Shown one piece after another: positions 1-8,619 of a stretch of DNA of 64,000 nucleotides. The stretch is from NCBI GenBank assembly GCA_016927755.1, contig JAFGLZ010000152.1, positions 1 through 64,000 of the forward strand. The letters run 5' to 3'. The notes beneath the pieces were generated by a model that searched no databases, was not told where the DNA came from, and saw only the letters and a program-made list of their open reading frames with translations. A program made the translations under genes and the position numbers. Numbering within the stretch: position 1 is the first letter of the stretch; every line of letters starts with the position of its first letter. The DNA is from Phycisphaerae bacterium. GTDB taxonomy: Bacteria; Planctomycetota; Phycisphaerae; UBA1845; JAFGLZ01.

Positions 1-41
1 GGGGGGGGGGGGGGGGGGTGGGTGTTTGGGGGGGGGGGGGG
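1..41. repeat. Poly-G low-complexity tract
   Basis: 18 consecutive G, then tgggtgttt, then 14 consecutive G. Confidence 0.9.
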
Positions 42-112
42 AGCGGTTATTATTGAGGCTGTTGGGTTGGGGATGGACGGGGGGATGCGGCTAGCTGGAT
101 GCGATCGCTGGG

Positions 113-220
113 GCCGCTTTCGGTCAGACGCTTTCGTGTACCGCAGGCATCTCTGCCTGCTTGCTGGGCAGGCTGGAAGCCTGCGTTACGGTGGCGCGAC
201 ACGCATGGATTGAAAGCGGC
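113..220 (+). repeat. Dispersed repeat R1 copy A, with terminal and internal inverted repeats
   Basis: GCCGCTTTC (113-121)...GAAAGCGGC (212-220); internal hairpins GCAGGC-atctct-GCCTGC and GCAGGC-tggaa-GCCTGC; shares cggtcxgacgctttcgtgtaccgc and ggcaggctggaagcctgcgttac with copy B. Confidence 0.7.
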
Positions 221-255
221 ACTTGGGGGGCGGCTGGCTGGGGTTGGATTCCTAG

Positions 256-1251
256 TTGGAGGTCCGGATGAAGGCGAATGTGGCGGTGACGCGTCGGATT
301 CCTCGGAACGGGATCGAGCTGCTTCGGGGCGAGTGCGATCGGGTGGAGGTGAATCCGAACGAGCGGTCGCTGACGCAGGCCGAGTTCCTGGCGATGATCG
401 CCGGGCGGGACGGGGTGCTGACGGAGCTGATCAATCGGATCGACGACGAGGCGTTTGACGCGGCGGGTCCGCGGTGCAAGGTGTTCGCCAACTGCGCCGT
501 CGGGTTCAACAACGTCGACCTGGCCGCGGCGAATCGTCGGGGGATCGTGATTACGAACACGCCCGATGTGCTCACGGAGACGACGGCGGATCTGGCGTGG
601 GCGCTGATCATGGCCAGCGCGCGGCGGATCGTCGAGTCGGACACGTTCCTGCGGAGCGGCCAGTGGGACGGGTGGGGGCCGATGCAGTTCCACGGGCACG
701 ACGTTCACGGGGCGACGCTGGGGATCATCGGGGCGGGTCGGATCGGCACGGCCACGGCGCGCCGGTCGATCGGCTTCGACATGAAGGTGCTGTACTACGA
801 CGCCTCGGGCATGGCCAACGCCGAGCTGGACAGGCTGGGCGGCAGGCAGGTGGGGTTGGATGAGCTGCTGGCCGAGAGCGACTTCGTGAGCCTGCACGTG
901 CCGCTGACCGACCAGACGCATCACATGATTGGCCAGGCAGAGCTGGCGAGGATGAAGCCGACGGCGCACCTGATCAACACGTCCCGGGGGCCGGTGATCG
1001 ACGAGGCGGCGCTGGTGTCGGCCTTGGGGGATCACGTCATCGCGGGGGCGGGGCTGGACGTCTTCGAGAAGGAGCCGGCGATCACGCCGGGGCTGACGGA
1101 TCTGGACAACGTGGTCTGTCTGCCGCACATCGGGTCGGCGAGCGGGGCGACTCGGGCGAAGATGGCCGAGCTGGCCGCGACGAATCTCCTGGCGGTATTG
1201 AAGGGCCAGCGGCCTCCGACGCCGGTGAACCCAGAGGTGCTCGACCGGTGA
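256..1251 (+). CDS. D-isomer specific 2-hydroxyacid dehydrogenase (glyoxylate/hydroxypyruvate reductase-like)
   Basis: 331 aa; NAD-binding motif LGIIGAGRIGTATARR, catalytic-region motifs LINTSRGPVIDEAAL and GLDVFEKEP, CLPHIGSA. Confidence 0.92.
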   Translation: MEVRMKANVAVTRRIPRNGIELLRGECDRVEVNPNERSLTQAEFLAMIAGRDGVLTELINRIDDEAFDAAGPRCKVFANCAVGFNNVDLAAANRRGIVITNTPDVLTETTADLAWALIMASARRIVESDTFLRSGQWDGWGPMQFHGHDVHGATLGIIGAGRIGTATARRSIGFDMKVLYYDASGMANAELDRLGGRQVGLDELLAESDFVSLHVPLTDQTHHMIGQAELARMKPTAHLINTSRGPVIDEAALVSALGDHVIAGAGLDVFEKEPAITPGLTDLDNVVCLPHIGSASGATRAKMAELAATNLLAVLKGQRPPTPVNPEVLDR

Positions 1252-2249
1252 TGCGAGCGCGTGATCGACTTGTTGTTGCGTTGGTTCTTCCGTGCGGGGC
1301 CCTGGCGGCGATGGGGCTTGTTGCGGCGACGCAGCCTGGTTGCGAGACGCTGACGTGCTGTCCGTTGCCGGAGCCGATCGCTCGCCGGGCGCTGCGGGCG
1401 GATCTCGTGGGGACGTGGCGGGCGTCGATCCAGTACAACGAGACCACGCCCTGGACCAGCACGCAGAGGGAGCCGCTGGTTTCGGACACGTTCCTGACCT
1501 TCGACCCCAATGGCGACCTGCAATACGTCGGGCTGATCGCCCCGGGCGATGCGGCGGGAGTCTGGCAGATCGACTTTGTCGCGAGCGCGGCCAGCGCGGC
1601 CTTTCGGATCGTTCGCGGGGGGCTCTTGCTGGATTACGCCGATCGGATGAGCAGCACGGTGACGGACGACGAGGCGTCGGAGACGCCGGGCGACCCGAAC
1701 GACCCAAACACGCCGGGGGCGACGGTGGACTACGCGCTTCGTGCGAGCCAGGGGTTCGGCGTGGTGGGATTCGATCTGACATGGCGGGTGGAGGATCTTC
1801 GGGTCGACGCCACGGGTCAGTTCCTCACGGGTGTGCTGACGCAGACGGAGCGCGAGCTGGCGTCGCCGGTGCCCACGACGACGACGTTCGGGGGGACGGT
1901 GTGGCTGAAGCGGGTGGATCTGGACGTGCAGGCTCCTGCCGGGGCGATCGTACCCGAGAGTCGGCTGACGGCCCGGAGCGGCGGTCAGATTCCTCATCCC
2001 GTGGGGACGGTTTTCGATTTGGACGCGAGCGGGACGACGGGCCCGACGGGGTTCGTCGTGGAGTGGACCGTGCAGCGCAAGGCGGTGGACGAGTTCGGGC
2101 GGTTCGTCAGCGGGGCGGTGGTGGAGGTTCCGTCCGGGGCGACGAGCTCGTTTACGGCGGAGGCGGCGGGGACGTATCTCGTTCGTTGTTGGGTTACGGA
2201 CGGGGTGCAGTGGGCGACGGACTTTCCGCTGGCGACGCGCGTGGAGTGA
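1248..2249 (+). CDS. Putative secreted/lipoprotein, tandem paralogue 1
   Basis: N-terminal hydrophobic segment followed by Cys; shares layout with the next two ORFs (C-x-TC motif, 'DLVGTWR', PKD-like C-terminus ...TYLVRCWVTDGVQW). Confidence 0.7.
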   Translation: MMRARDRLVVALVLPCGALAAMGLVAATQPGCETLTCCPLPEPIARRALRADLVGTWRASIQYNETTPWTSTQREPLVSDTFLTFDPNGDLQYVGLIAPGDAAGVWQIDFVASAASAAFRIVRGGLLLDYADRMSSTVTDDEASETPGDPNDPNTPGATVDYALRASQGFGVVGFDLTWRVEDLRVDATGQFLTGVLTQTERELASPVPTTTTFGGTVWLKRVDLDVQAPAGAIVPESRLTARSGGQIPHPVGTVFDLDASGTTGPTGFVVEWTVQRKAVDEFGRFVSGAVVEVPSGATSSFTAEAAGTYLVRCWVTDGVQWATDFPLATRVE

Positions 2250-2286
2250 GGCAAGCGGGGCATCGGGTAGGATCGAGCTAGAGCGC

Positions 2287-3288
2287 ATGCGGATTTCTCG
2301 AGTCAAGCAGGCGACGTGGGCGTTGGGCGCGGCGGGGTTGGTCGTGGCAGTGGGCTGCGGCCTGACGACGCTGTGTCCGGAGACGCCGATCGCGCCGCTG
2401 AAGAAGACGCAACTGACGGATGCGTGGCGTCTGAGCATGCTGAGCGAGGACGCGATCTCGGGCTCGGCCAAGACGAAGCTGGGCGGTCGGGCGCTCATGA
2501 TCGCGGGCAAGACGTTCGTGAGCTTCGACGCGATCGGCAACCTCAAGTACATCGGGACGCTGGGGGCCGACGAGAGCGTCGGGCTTTGGGAGATCAACCT
2601 GCAGGCGGGTCTTTCGGCGATCGGGCTGAAGCTGGGGCTGCCGACGACGGGCCCGGTGGACATCTCGAACATCGGCTCGTCGGTGACGGAGATGGCGGAC
2701 GGGACGGTAACGGCCCGGATGACGTGGCGGCGGGTAGAGTCGGACGGGACGGTCGACGTGAAGGCCGTGATCGCGTTGGAGCAGATGCGGCACGGTCCGG
2801 CGGACGACCAGGTCACGGCGGTCATGAGCATTACGGAGGAGCCGGCGGGCGATCCGGCGCCTCAGCGGACGCACCTGATCGGGGAGGTCCTGCTGGAGCG
2901 GATCAAGCCGACGATTCGGGAGTTCGTCGGCGACATCTACCCGGTGGGCGAGATCGTCGCGGCGGGTGGGGCGTTGCCGCCGTACAACGACGACGTGACG
3001 TTCGGGGTCGGGCAGTTTTTCTCGCTGGACGCGGGCCAGACGTCGGGGCCGTCGAAGTCGGATCTGACGTACTTCTGGCACGTGGTGCGCGAGCGGACGG
3101 ATCCTGACACGGGAGAGGTGGTCGAACGGGAGCGGATCTCGGTGTTGCGGGGCGAGACGAGCGGCTTCATCGCGTCGAACCCCGGGCGATACTACGTGAC
3201 GCTCTACGTAACGGATGACGTGTTGTGGCGGTCGACGCAGACGATGGGGCAGGCGTCGGCGCTGACGCGTTTTGTCCGGGTGGAGTAG
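2287..3288 (+). CDS. Putative lipoprotein, tandem paralogue 2
   Basis: Lipobox-like VAVGC; same domain layout as flanking ORFs (...GRYYVTLYVTDDVLWR). Confidence 0.7.
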   Translation: MRISRVKQATWALGAAGLVVAVGCGLTTLCPETPIAPLKKTQLTDAWRLSMLSEDAISGSAKTKLGGRALMIAGKTFVSFDAIGNLKYIGTLGADESVGLWEINLQAGLSAIGLKLGLPTTGPVDISNIGSSVTEMADGTVTARMTWRRVESDGTVDVKAVIALEQMRHGPADDQVTAVMSITEEPAGDPAPQRTHLIGEVLLERIKPTIREFVGDIYPVGEIVAAGGALPPYNDDVTFGVGQFFSLDAGQTSGPSKSDLTYFWHVVRERTDPDTGEVVERERISVLRGETSGFIASNPGRYYVTLYVTDDVLWRSTQTMGQASALTRFVRVE

Positions 3289-3365
3289 TCGTGCGGTGGT
3301 CTTTCGCGCGGGATGAATCCCGTGGCTCGGGCGGTTGGCGTGAGTTGCTCGGCTTGGAGTCGATT

Positions 3366-4340
3366 GTGAGCAGGTACGTGCACGGTAGCGGGCGTCGGTT
3401 CATGGTGCCCGTGGTCTGCGCGGTGCTGATGGGGGCGGTGGGCTGCGGTTTCGATCCGACGTGTCCGCCGGGCTCGCCGGCGAACGATCCGAACTTCCTG
3501 GCCAGGGCCGAGGTGGGGGACCTGGCGGGTGTGTGGCGGATCAGCTATGTGGGGAACCTGGCGATCGAGGGCGCCTTCGGGTGGAAGGTGGGGCCGGGGG
3601 ACCGGTTTCTCTCGTTCGATGTCGAAGGCTTGCCTCGGTACGAGGGGCTGATGTCGCCGGGCAACGAGTCGGCGTTGTGGCAATGGAACCTTCAGACGGG
3701 GGCGGGCGCGCCGTCGCAGGTGGCCGAGGGCCGTGCGGACCGGTCGCTGGCTTCGGTGGACGCGGTGGGTAACACGGACGGGACGCTGACGTTCGAGTAC
3801 GGCTATCGGGAGCCGTTCCAGCGGCGTTCGGATTTGGGCGATACGGACGTCGTCGTGTTGTACGAGGGCATGCGCGTTAGCGCGACGGGTGACACGCTGA
3901 CGGGTCTTCGGCGGGAGCTACGGACGTTTCGGAACAGCCAGATCCCGCTGCCGGGGACGGAGGAGGTCGTCTGGCGGGTCTCGTTGCGTCGCGTGGAGGC
4001 GACGCTGTCGCCCGATCCGGTTCCGCTGACGATCGTCGGGGATGCGCTGCCTCGCGGGGGCGGAAGCGACCCGTACGCGGTGGGGCAGGTGTTCGATCTG
4101 ATCGGGACGGTGGACCCGAGCGGCGGATCGAGCATCGAACCCGAGCGATGGGTGTGGGTCATCTATCGGTCCGTTCTGGATGAGAACGGGACCGTTCTGT
4201 TCCGCGAGGCCCTGGGGGAGTTGGAGGGCCAGACGGCGACCTTCACGGCGGAGGAGGTGGGGACGTACACCGTCAGGGTTTGGGCCACGGACGGGCTTCA
4301 GTGGGTCTCGGGCACTTCGGTTGATCTTGTCGTTGAATAA
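3366..4340 (+). CDS. Putative lipoprotein, tandem paralogue 3
   Basis: Lipobox-like GAVGC; 'DLAGVWRISYV', C-terminal GTYTVRVWATDGLQW; GTG start at 3366 or ATG at 3402 preferred over the upstream ORF start. Confidence 0.65.
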   Translation: MSRYVHGSGRRFMVPVVCAVLMGAVGCGFDPTCPPGSPANDPNFLARAEVGDLAGVWRISYVGNLAIEGAFGWKVGPGDRFLSFDVEGLPRYEGLMSPGNESALWQWNLQTGAGAPSQVAEGRADRSLASVDAVGNTDGTLTFEYGYREPFQRRSDLGDTDVVVLYEGMRVSATGDTLTGLRRELRTFRNSQIPLPGTEEVVWRVSLRRVEATLSPDPVPLTIVGDALPRGGGSDPYAVGQVFDLIGTVDPSGGSSIEPERWVWVIYRSVLDENGTVLFREALGELEGQTATFTAEEVGTYTVRVWATDGLQWVSGTSVDLVVE

Positions 4341-4404
4341 TCCTTGGTTGTGTCGGTCTGCATGAATCGGCTCGGGAGGCGAGGCTCGCGCTTCTTTCGG
4401 GCGG

Positions 4405-4433
4405 GAATTCGAGTTCCCCACCGCTGAAGCGAT
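4405..4433 (-). repeat. Dispersed repeat R2 copy A
   Basis: Reverse complement atcgcttcagcggtggggaactcgaattc matches 55765-55793 at 26/29 positions. Confidence 0.6.
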
Positions 4434-4486
4434 AAGGCACCCCGGTTACAAGAAGCGAGCAGGGATGCTTGCGTTACAGGGCGGCG

Positions 4487-5377
4487 CTATGCGTGCAGGT
4501 CGGGATGGGCGATGGCGTGGCACATTCGGGTCACGTCGGCTGCTTGTCTGACGTCGTGGACACGGACGATGTGCGCGCCGGCGAGGGTGGCGGCGGCGAC
4601 GACGGCGGCGGTGCCGAGGACGCGATCGTGGGCGTCGTCAATGCCGAGCACGGAGCCGATGAATCGCTTTCGTGACGGGCCGACGAGGGTCGGGGCGTCG
4701 AGCGCGGCGAGCTCGTGCCAGCGCTTGACGATTTCGAGGTTGTGCCTGACGGTCTTTCCGAACCCGATGCCGGGATCGACGATGATCCTTCGGCGGTCGA
4801 TTCCGGCGGCGACGGCGGCGTCGATGCGCTCGCGGAGGAACGTCGAGATGTCGGCGATGACGTCGTCGTAGCGCGGGTCCTGCTGCATGGTCTTGGGCGC
4901 CCCGAGCATGTGCATCAGGATCACGGGCACTTGTCTCTCGGCGGCCAGGGGGGCCATGGCGGCATCGTCTCGGAGGGCGGCGACGTCGTTGATGAGGATC
5001 GCGCCGGCGTCGAGGGCGGCGGCGGCGACTTCGGCGAGCCGGGCGTCGATCGAGATGGGCACGTCGGGAAAGGCCTGGCGGACGGCGGCGATCACGGGCT
5101 GGGTGCGGCGGATCTGCTCGGCGGGCGGGACGGCCTCGGAGCCGGGCCGCGTCGACTCGCCTCCGACGTCGATGAGGTCGGCGCCCTGGCGGATCATCTC
5201 GGCGGCGCGGTCGACGGCGACGGCGTGGTCGAAGTGCTCGCCGCCGTCGCTGAAGGAGTCTGGGGTGACGTTGAGGACGCCCATGACGAGGGGGCGTCCG
5301 GTCAGGTCGAGCGTTCCGCCGGGCCAGGTGATCTGATACGGCTTCCTGTTCGCTTCGATCATGGATGCGATCCTCAT
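4487..5377 (-). CDS. folP: Dihydropteroate synthase
   Basis: VMGVLNVTPDSFSDGG, DLIDVGGESTRPGS, INDVAAL, VDPGIGFGKT, VGPSRKRFIG motifs. Confidence 0.97.
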   Translation of the reverse strand: MRIASMIEANRKPYQITWPGGTLDLTGRPLVMGVLNVTPDSFSDGGEHFDHAVAVDRAAEMIRQGADLIDVGGESTRPGSEAVPPAEQIRRTQPVIAAVRQAFPDVPISIDARLAEVAAAALDAGAILINDVAALRDDAAMAPLAAERQVPVILMHMLGAPKTMQQDPRYDDVIADISTFLRERIDAAVAAGIDRRRIIVDPGIGFGKTVRHNLEIVKRWHELAALDAPTLVGPSRKRFIGSVLGIDDAHDRVLGTAAVVAAATLAGAHIVRVHDVRQAADVTRMCHAIAHPDLHA

Positions 5378-5446
5378 GCCGCGTTGGCGGCGGTCTCGGC
5401 GGATGCTATCATGTCACGCACTCTCTTGGAATCAAGGAGAACTCCG

Positions 5447-6040
5447 ATGGCCGATGAGAAGCCGGCGCAAACCCCCCGCGACAAGATGGTGCCGCCAAGA
5501 CAATCGGATCAGGCGAAGGGTGGTACTGATGTCGACGGCTCAGCCGAGGAGCGAGAGCTTTGGTCCGGGCGGACCAGCGTCAAGTTCTTCTATGGGAAGC
5601 TGCTCCTCCTGGGCGCCATCTCGATCATGCTACTTGTTGCGGGCATTATGCTACGAGGGACTGTCAAGGCTAACTGGCCGATCTGGGGGGCGCTTCTACT
5701 GATCGCAGCGGGAGCAGTCGCTCTGTTAGTCAAGGTGATATATGTCAAGCTCCGCTGGCGCTACCGCCTGACCACGACGCGGCTCTTCGTCGGGGACGGG
5801 ATCCTCACACGGAGGGTCGACCAAGTCGACCTAGTTCGCGTCAACGACGTGTCGGTCACGCAGCGGCTGATTGATCGGTTGACCAACGTGGGTAGCGTCA
5901 CCGTTATCTGCCCGAGCGACAAGTCGGATGAGAGACTCCTGATTCGTGGGATCGATGACCCGCACCAGGTAGCCGAGTACATTCACCGAGAAATGCGGGC
6001 CATACGGGATCGCAGGGGCTTGATTACGGAGGAAATCTGA
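5447..6040 (+). CDS. PH domain (bPH2/YdbS-like) membrane protein
   Basis: Two TM segments followed by YRLTTTRLFVGDGILTRRVDQVDLVRVNDVSVTQRLIDRLTNVGSVTV; ATG at 5447 in frame with the longer ORF 4715..6040. Confidence 0.75.
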   Translation: MADEKPAQTPRDKMVPPRQSDQAKGGTDVDGSAEERELWSGRTSVKFFYGKLLLLGAISIMLLVAGIMLRGTVKANWPIWGALLLIAAGAVALLVKVIYVKLRWRYRLTTTRLFVGDGILTRRVDQVDLVRVNDVSVTQRLIDRLTNVGSVTVICPSDKSDERLLIRGIDDPHQVAEYIHREMRAIRDRRGLITEEI

Positions 6041-6145
6041 GAGGGTTTTTGCGCGGCATAAGAGAACGGTTGCTTACTTCCCTGTTCGTTTCCCGTCCAA
6101 GACGAAGCGGAATCAGCAGGGGTCAAAGACTAGCGGAGTAAGACG

Positions 6146-7687
6146 ATGGCTCAATCCCGTTCGATCAAGCATGCAATCATCCTGGCGCATGGTCGGGGCG
6201 ACGACTGTTTTCCCTATGGCGGCGAGGGGGCGTTGCGCGGCAAGTACGCAATGGAGGTGGACGACATTCCGCTGGTTCGTCGCGTGTTCGACTCGATTCG
6301 CGAGGTGGGCGTCAAGGACGTGACGGTGGCGGTCGGGTTCCTGGCGGATGCGACGAAGGAGGTCTTCGCCGACCTGGCCGAGGGGGATCGACCGCGATTC
6401 GTTTCGGTCGAGCCGTATGACCGCGGCGACGCGCCGGTGCTGGCGTCGGTGATCAAGCAGGTGGGCCGTGACGGCGATGTGCTCGTGGCCAACGGGGATC
6501 TGTTCGCGCATCCGAGCGAGTACCGCGCCGTCGTCGACGCCTTCGCGGCCAGTGAGGGCAAGGCGGTGTGCGTGCTGATCGACGAGCTGGACGCCGAGGA
6601 GGATGCGCTGAGCTGGCATACGGTCAGCGTTGACGGCGGCGGCAAGATCACGGCCTTCAACGGTCCGGTGGCGGGCGGCAAGCTGCGGGTGTCGGGGGGG
6701 TACGCGATACCGGCGGGCAAGGTGGATGCGCTTGCGAGTCCGCCGCCAGCGACGGCCGAGGATCGGGTGTACCTGGCGGGGCGGCTCGGGGCGATGTTGG
6801 GGTCGGATACGGCGATTCTCGGGATCAGGGCCTCTACGCCGGTCGTGCACGTGGATCGCTGTTTCGACTACCTCGAGGCGAACATGACGCAGGTTCACTT
6901 CAAGGTGAAGGCGATTCCGGGCCTGAAGGGGGCGTATGTCTATCGCGGGGGCGAGGGCCAGGCGGATCCGCGGTACGTCTTTCCGGGGACGATCATCCGC
7001 AAGGGGGCGACGCTCGTGTTCGAGGAGGGGGCCTTTGTCAGCCCCTACGACACGCTGGACGAGCACCTGGCGGCGATCAAGGACGCGCCACGCCAGGTGA
7101 CGCCGATCCGGATTCGGGGGGATCTGTTCCTCGGGGCGGGGGCTCGGATCGGGCTGGGCGCCGAGATCGAGGGCGGTGTGTACGTGTGGCCCGGGGCGAA
7201 CATCGACGACTCGGTGATCGAGACGGACGTGATCATCGGGGCCGGTGCGATCGTGCGGCGGAAAGGATTCGTCCGGCACGAGTCGGTGCTCATGGCTAAG
7301 TCGCGGATCGAATGCGCGGCGGACTTCGAGGGGACGTCGGGGCCGGGGACGATCTTCATGCATCCGAGCCAGTGCTGGATCTGCAACGGCAAGGGGTGTG
7401 ACTGCGGGGCGGGCAATTTCTTCGGCACGTGGCGGTTCGACAGCAAGGCCTCGAAGTTCCTGATTCGTGGCCGGCAGGTGGCGCCGAAGCTGAAGGTCGC
7501 CAACGCCACGTTCATGGGCGATAACGTGCGCTCGGCGGTGATGGTGAACTTCACGCCGGGCACGCGGATCGGCTCGAACACGCTGATCGGTCCGGGGATC
7601 GTGGCCTCGGGTCGGCTGGAGGCGAACAAGGGGTATCTGTTGAAGCAGGACGTGGTGAAGGCTCGGGTGAGTTTGCTGCGCAGGTAG
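6146..7687 (+). CDS. Sugar nucleotidyltransferase-like protein with C-terminal left-handed beta-helix (hexapeptide) domain
   Basis: N-terminal NTP-transferase-like region (HAIILAHGRG..., VLVANGDLFAHPSEY); C-terminal hexapeptide repeats (GARIGLGAEIEGGVYVWPGANIDDSVIETDVIIGAGAIV). Confidence 0.7.
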   Translation: MAQSRSIKHAIILAHGRGDDCFPYGGEGALRGKYAMEVDDIPLVRRVFDSIREVGVKDVTVAVGFLADATKEVFADLAEGDRPRFVSVEPYDRGDAPVLASVIKQVGRDGDVLVANGDLFAHPSEYRAVVDAFAASEGKAVCVLIDELDAEEDALSWHTVSVDGGGKITAFNGPVAGGKLRVSGGYAIPAGKVDALASPPPATAEDRVYLAGRLGAMLGSDTAILGIRASTPVVHVDRCFDYLEANMTQVHFKVKAIPGLKGAYVYRGGEGQADPRYVFPGTIIRKGATLVFEEGAFVSPYDTLDEHLAAIKDAPRQVTPIRIRGDLFLGAGARIGLGAEIEGGVYVWPGANIDDSVIETDVIIGAGAIVRRKGFVRHESVLMAKSRIECAADFEGTSGPGTIFMHPSQCWICNGKGCDCGAGNFFGTWRFDSKASKFLIRGRQVAPKLKVANATFMGDNVRSAVMVNFTPGTRIGSNTLIGPGIVASGRLEANKGYLLKQDVVKARVSLLRR

Positions 7688-7694
7688 GGTCGCG

Positions 7695-7907
7695 ATGCAT
7701 CCATCCGAACAAGGCCCGGGGCGATGCACACAACTCCCTCGATGCGTGAGTTGCGGCTCGCGGCGTGTCGAGCGCAAGGAGGTCACCGTGACGCTTCGCG
7801 CGGGCAGGGCCGCCACTGGCATCAACGCCGATGTGTGCCTTGACTGCGGCGAACGGTACTTCGACATGGCCGCCATGGAGAAGCTCGAGTCTACCCGACG
7901 AGGATAG
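7695..7907 (+). CDS. YgiT-type zinc finger protein
   Basis: CVSCGSRRVERKEVTVTLRAGRAATGINADVCLDCGERYFD: paired CxxC and YgiT/MqsA-type layout. Confidence 0.65.
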   Translation: MHPSEQGPGRCTQLPRCVSCGSRRVERKEVTVTLRAGRAATGINADVCLDCGERYFDMAAMEKLESTRRG

Positions 7908-7930
7908 TGGAGTCTGTCCCCCGGCGTTCG

Positions 7931-8012
7931 GATTGGGCCGGGCATTATGGCGGGCGGATGCAGGCAAGGGGCGTTTGCTGAAGCAGGGCGTCGCAAGGGC
8001 GCGAGTGGGTCT
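7931..8012 (+). pseudogene. Decayed duplicate of the 3' end of the 6146..7687 gene
   Basis: Translation KGRLLKQGVARARVGL resembles the parent C-terminus KGYLLKQDVVKARVSL; the upstream gattgggccggg resembles gatcggtccggg of the parent. Confidence 0.55.
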
Positions 8013-8053
8013 AGCTACTTGTAGCTGTTTGATGGTCTTGCGAGGGTTTTGCC

Positions 8054-8083
8054 TTGTGACACGGTTTGTCACATCGGTACAAT
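8054..8083 (+). promoter_or_regulatory. Putative hicBA promoter with overlapping operator
   Basis: TTGTGA (8054-8059), 18 bp spacer, TACAAT (8078-8083); inverted repeat GTGACA-N5-TGTCAC (8056-8072) overlapping the -35 region. Confidence 0.45.
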
Positions 8084-8092
8084 GAAGTTGCT

Positions 8093-8305
8093 ATGAAATA
8101 TCAGATCATATTGCGACCGGAACCGGAGGGGGGCTATACCGTGATGGTGCCATCGCTTCCGGGCTGCATCACCTGGGGGAAGAACCTCAAGCACGCTCGG
8201 AAGATGGCGGTTGAGGCGATCGCGGGGTACCTGGAGGTTCTCGGGGACATCAACGAACCGATTCCAGATCCTGACGACCTTCTGCTCACGACGGTTACGG
8301 TCTGA
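8093..8305 (+). CDS. hicB: HicB-family antitoxin
   Basis: MKYQIILRPEPEGGYTVMVPSLPGCITWGKNLKHARKMAVEAIAGYL: canonical HicB N-terminal fold. Confidence 0.9.
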   Translation: MKYQIILRPEPEGGYTVMVPSLPGCITWGKNLKHARKMAVEAIAGYLEVLGDINEPIPDPDDLLLTTVTV

Positions 8306-8308
8306 TTC

Positions 8309-8512
8309 ATGGCGCGCCGCAAGCAACTCAAGCCACGCGAGGTCGTCCGACTTCTGAAGCAGCATGGCTTCGTCGAACATCACCAGCGGGGAAGCCATCT
8401 CTTCCTGGTCCATCCCGAATCACACCGCATCGCTGTCGTGCCAATGCACTCGAAGGATGTACCACAGGGAACGCTGCACAGCATCCTCAAGAGCGCCGGC
8501 ATCGACATCTGA
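8309..8512 (+). CDS. hicA: HicA-family mRNA interferase toxin
   Basis: KPREVVRLLKQHGFVEHHQRGSHLFLVHPE..VVPMHSKDVPQGTLHSILKSAGI: HicA with conserved GSH. Confidence 0.9.
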   Translation: MARRKQLKPREVVRLLKQHGFVEHHQRGSHLFLVHPESHRIAVVPMHSKDVPQGTLHSILKSAGIDI

Positions 8513-8581
8513 CGTCAGCTTCGTGATCACGGCCGCGATGCGAAAGATCCAAGCGACCGCGGAGAAGAAGTACCCCGAACA

Positions 8582-8599
8582 CGGCCGCGCGAGCGGCCG
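8582..8599 (-). terminator. Possible stem-loop 3' of the flagellin gene
   Basis: Perfect inverted repeat CGGCCGC-GCGA-GCGGCCG downstream of the minus-strand flagellin stop; no U-tract. Confidence 0.3.
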
Positions 8600-8619
8600 C
8601 ATCCGGGGCACGCATACCC

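Noticed and set aside
124-1782. Long minus-strand ORF (552 aa) and similar long antisense ORFs (e.g. 1032..2831, 6113..7996, 24221..25513, 45767..47608, 53145..53693)
   Set aside because: Arg/Pro/His/Gly/Ala-rich composition typical of non-coding frames in GC-rich DNA; they overlap well-supported genes on the other strand
3225-3365. Upstream extension of lipoprotein 3 (ORF begins 3225)
   Set aside because: Overlaps the previous CDS end and lacks signal features; starts at 3366/3402 place the lipobox correctly
4452-4482. Third copy of repeat R1 (agcagggatgcttgcgttacagg)
   Set aside because: Only a short stretch (gcttgcgttac) matches; no terminal inverted repeats
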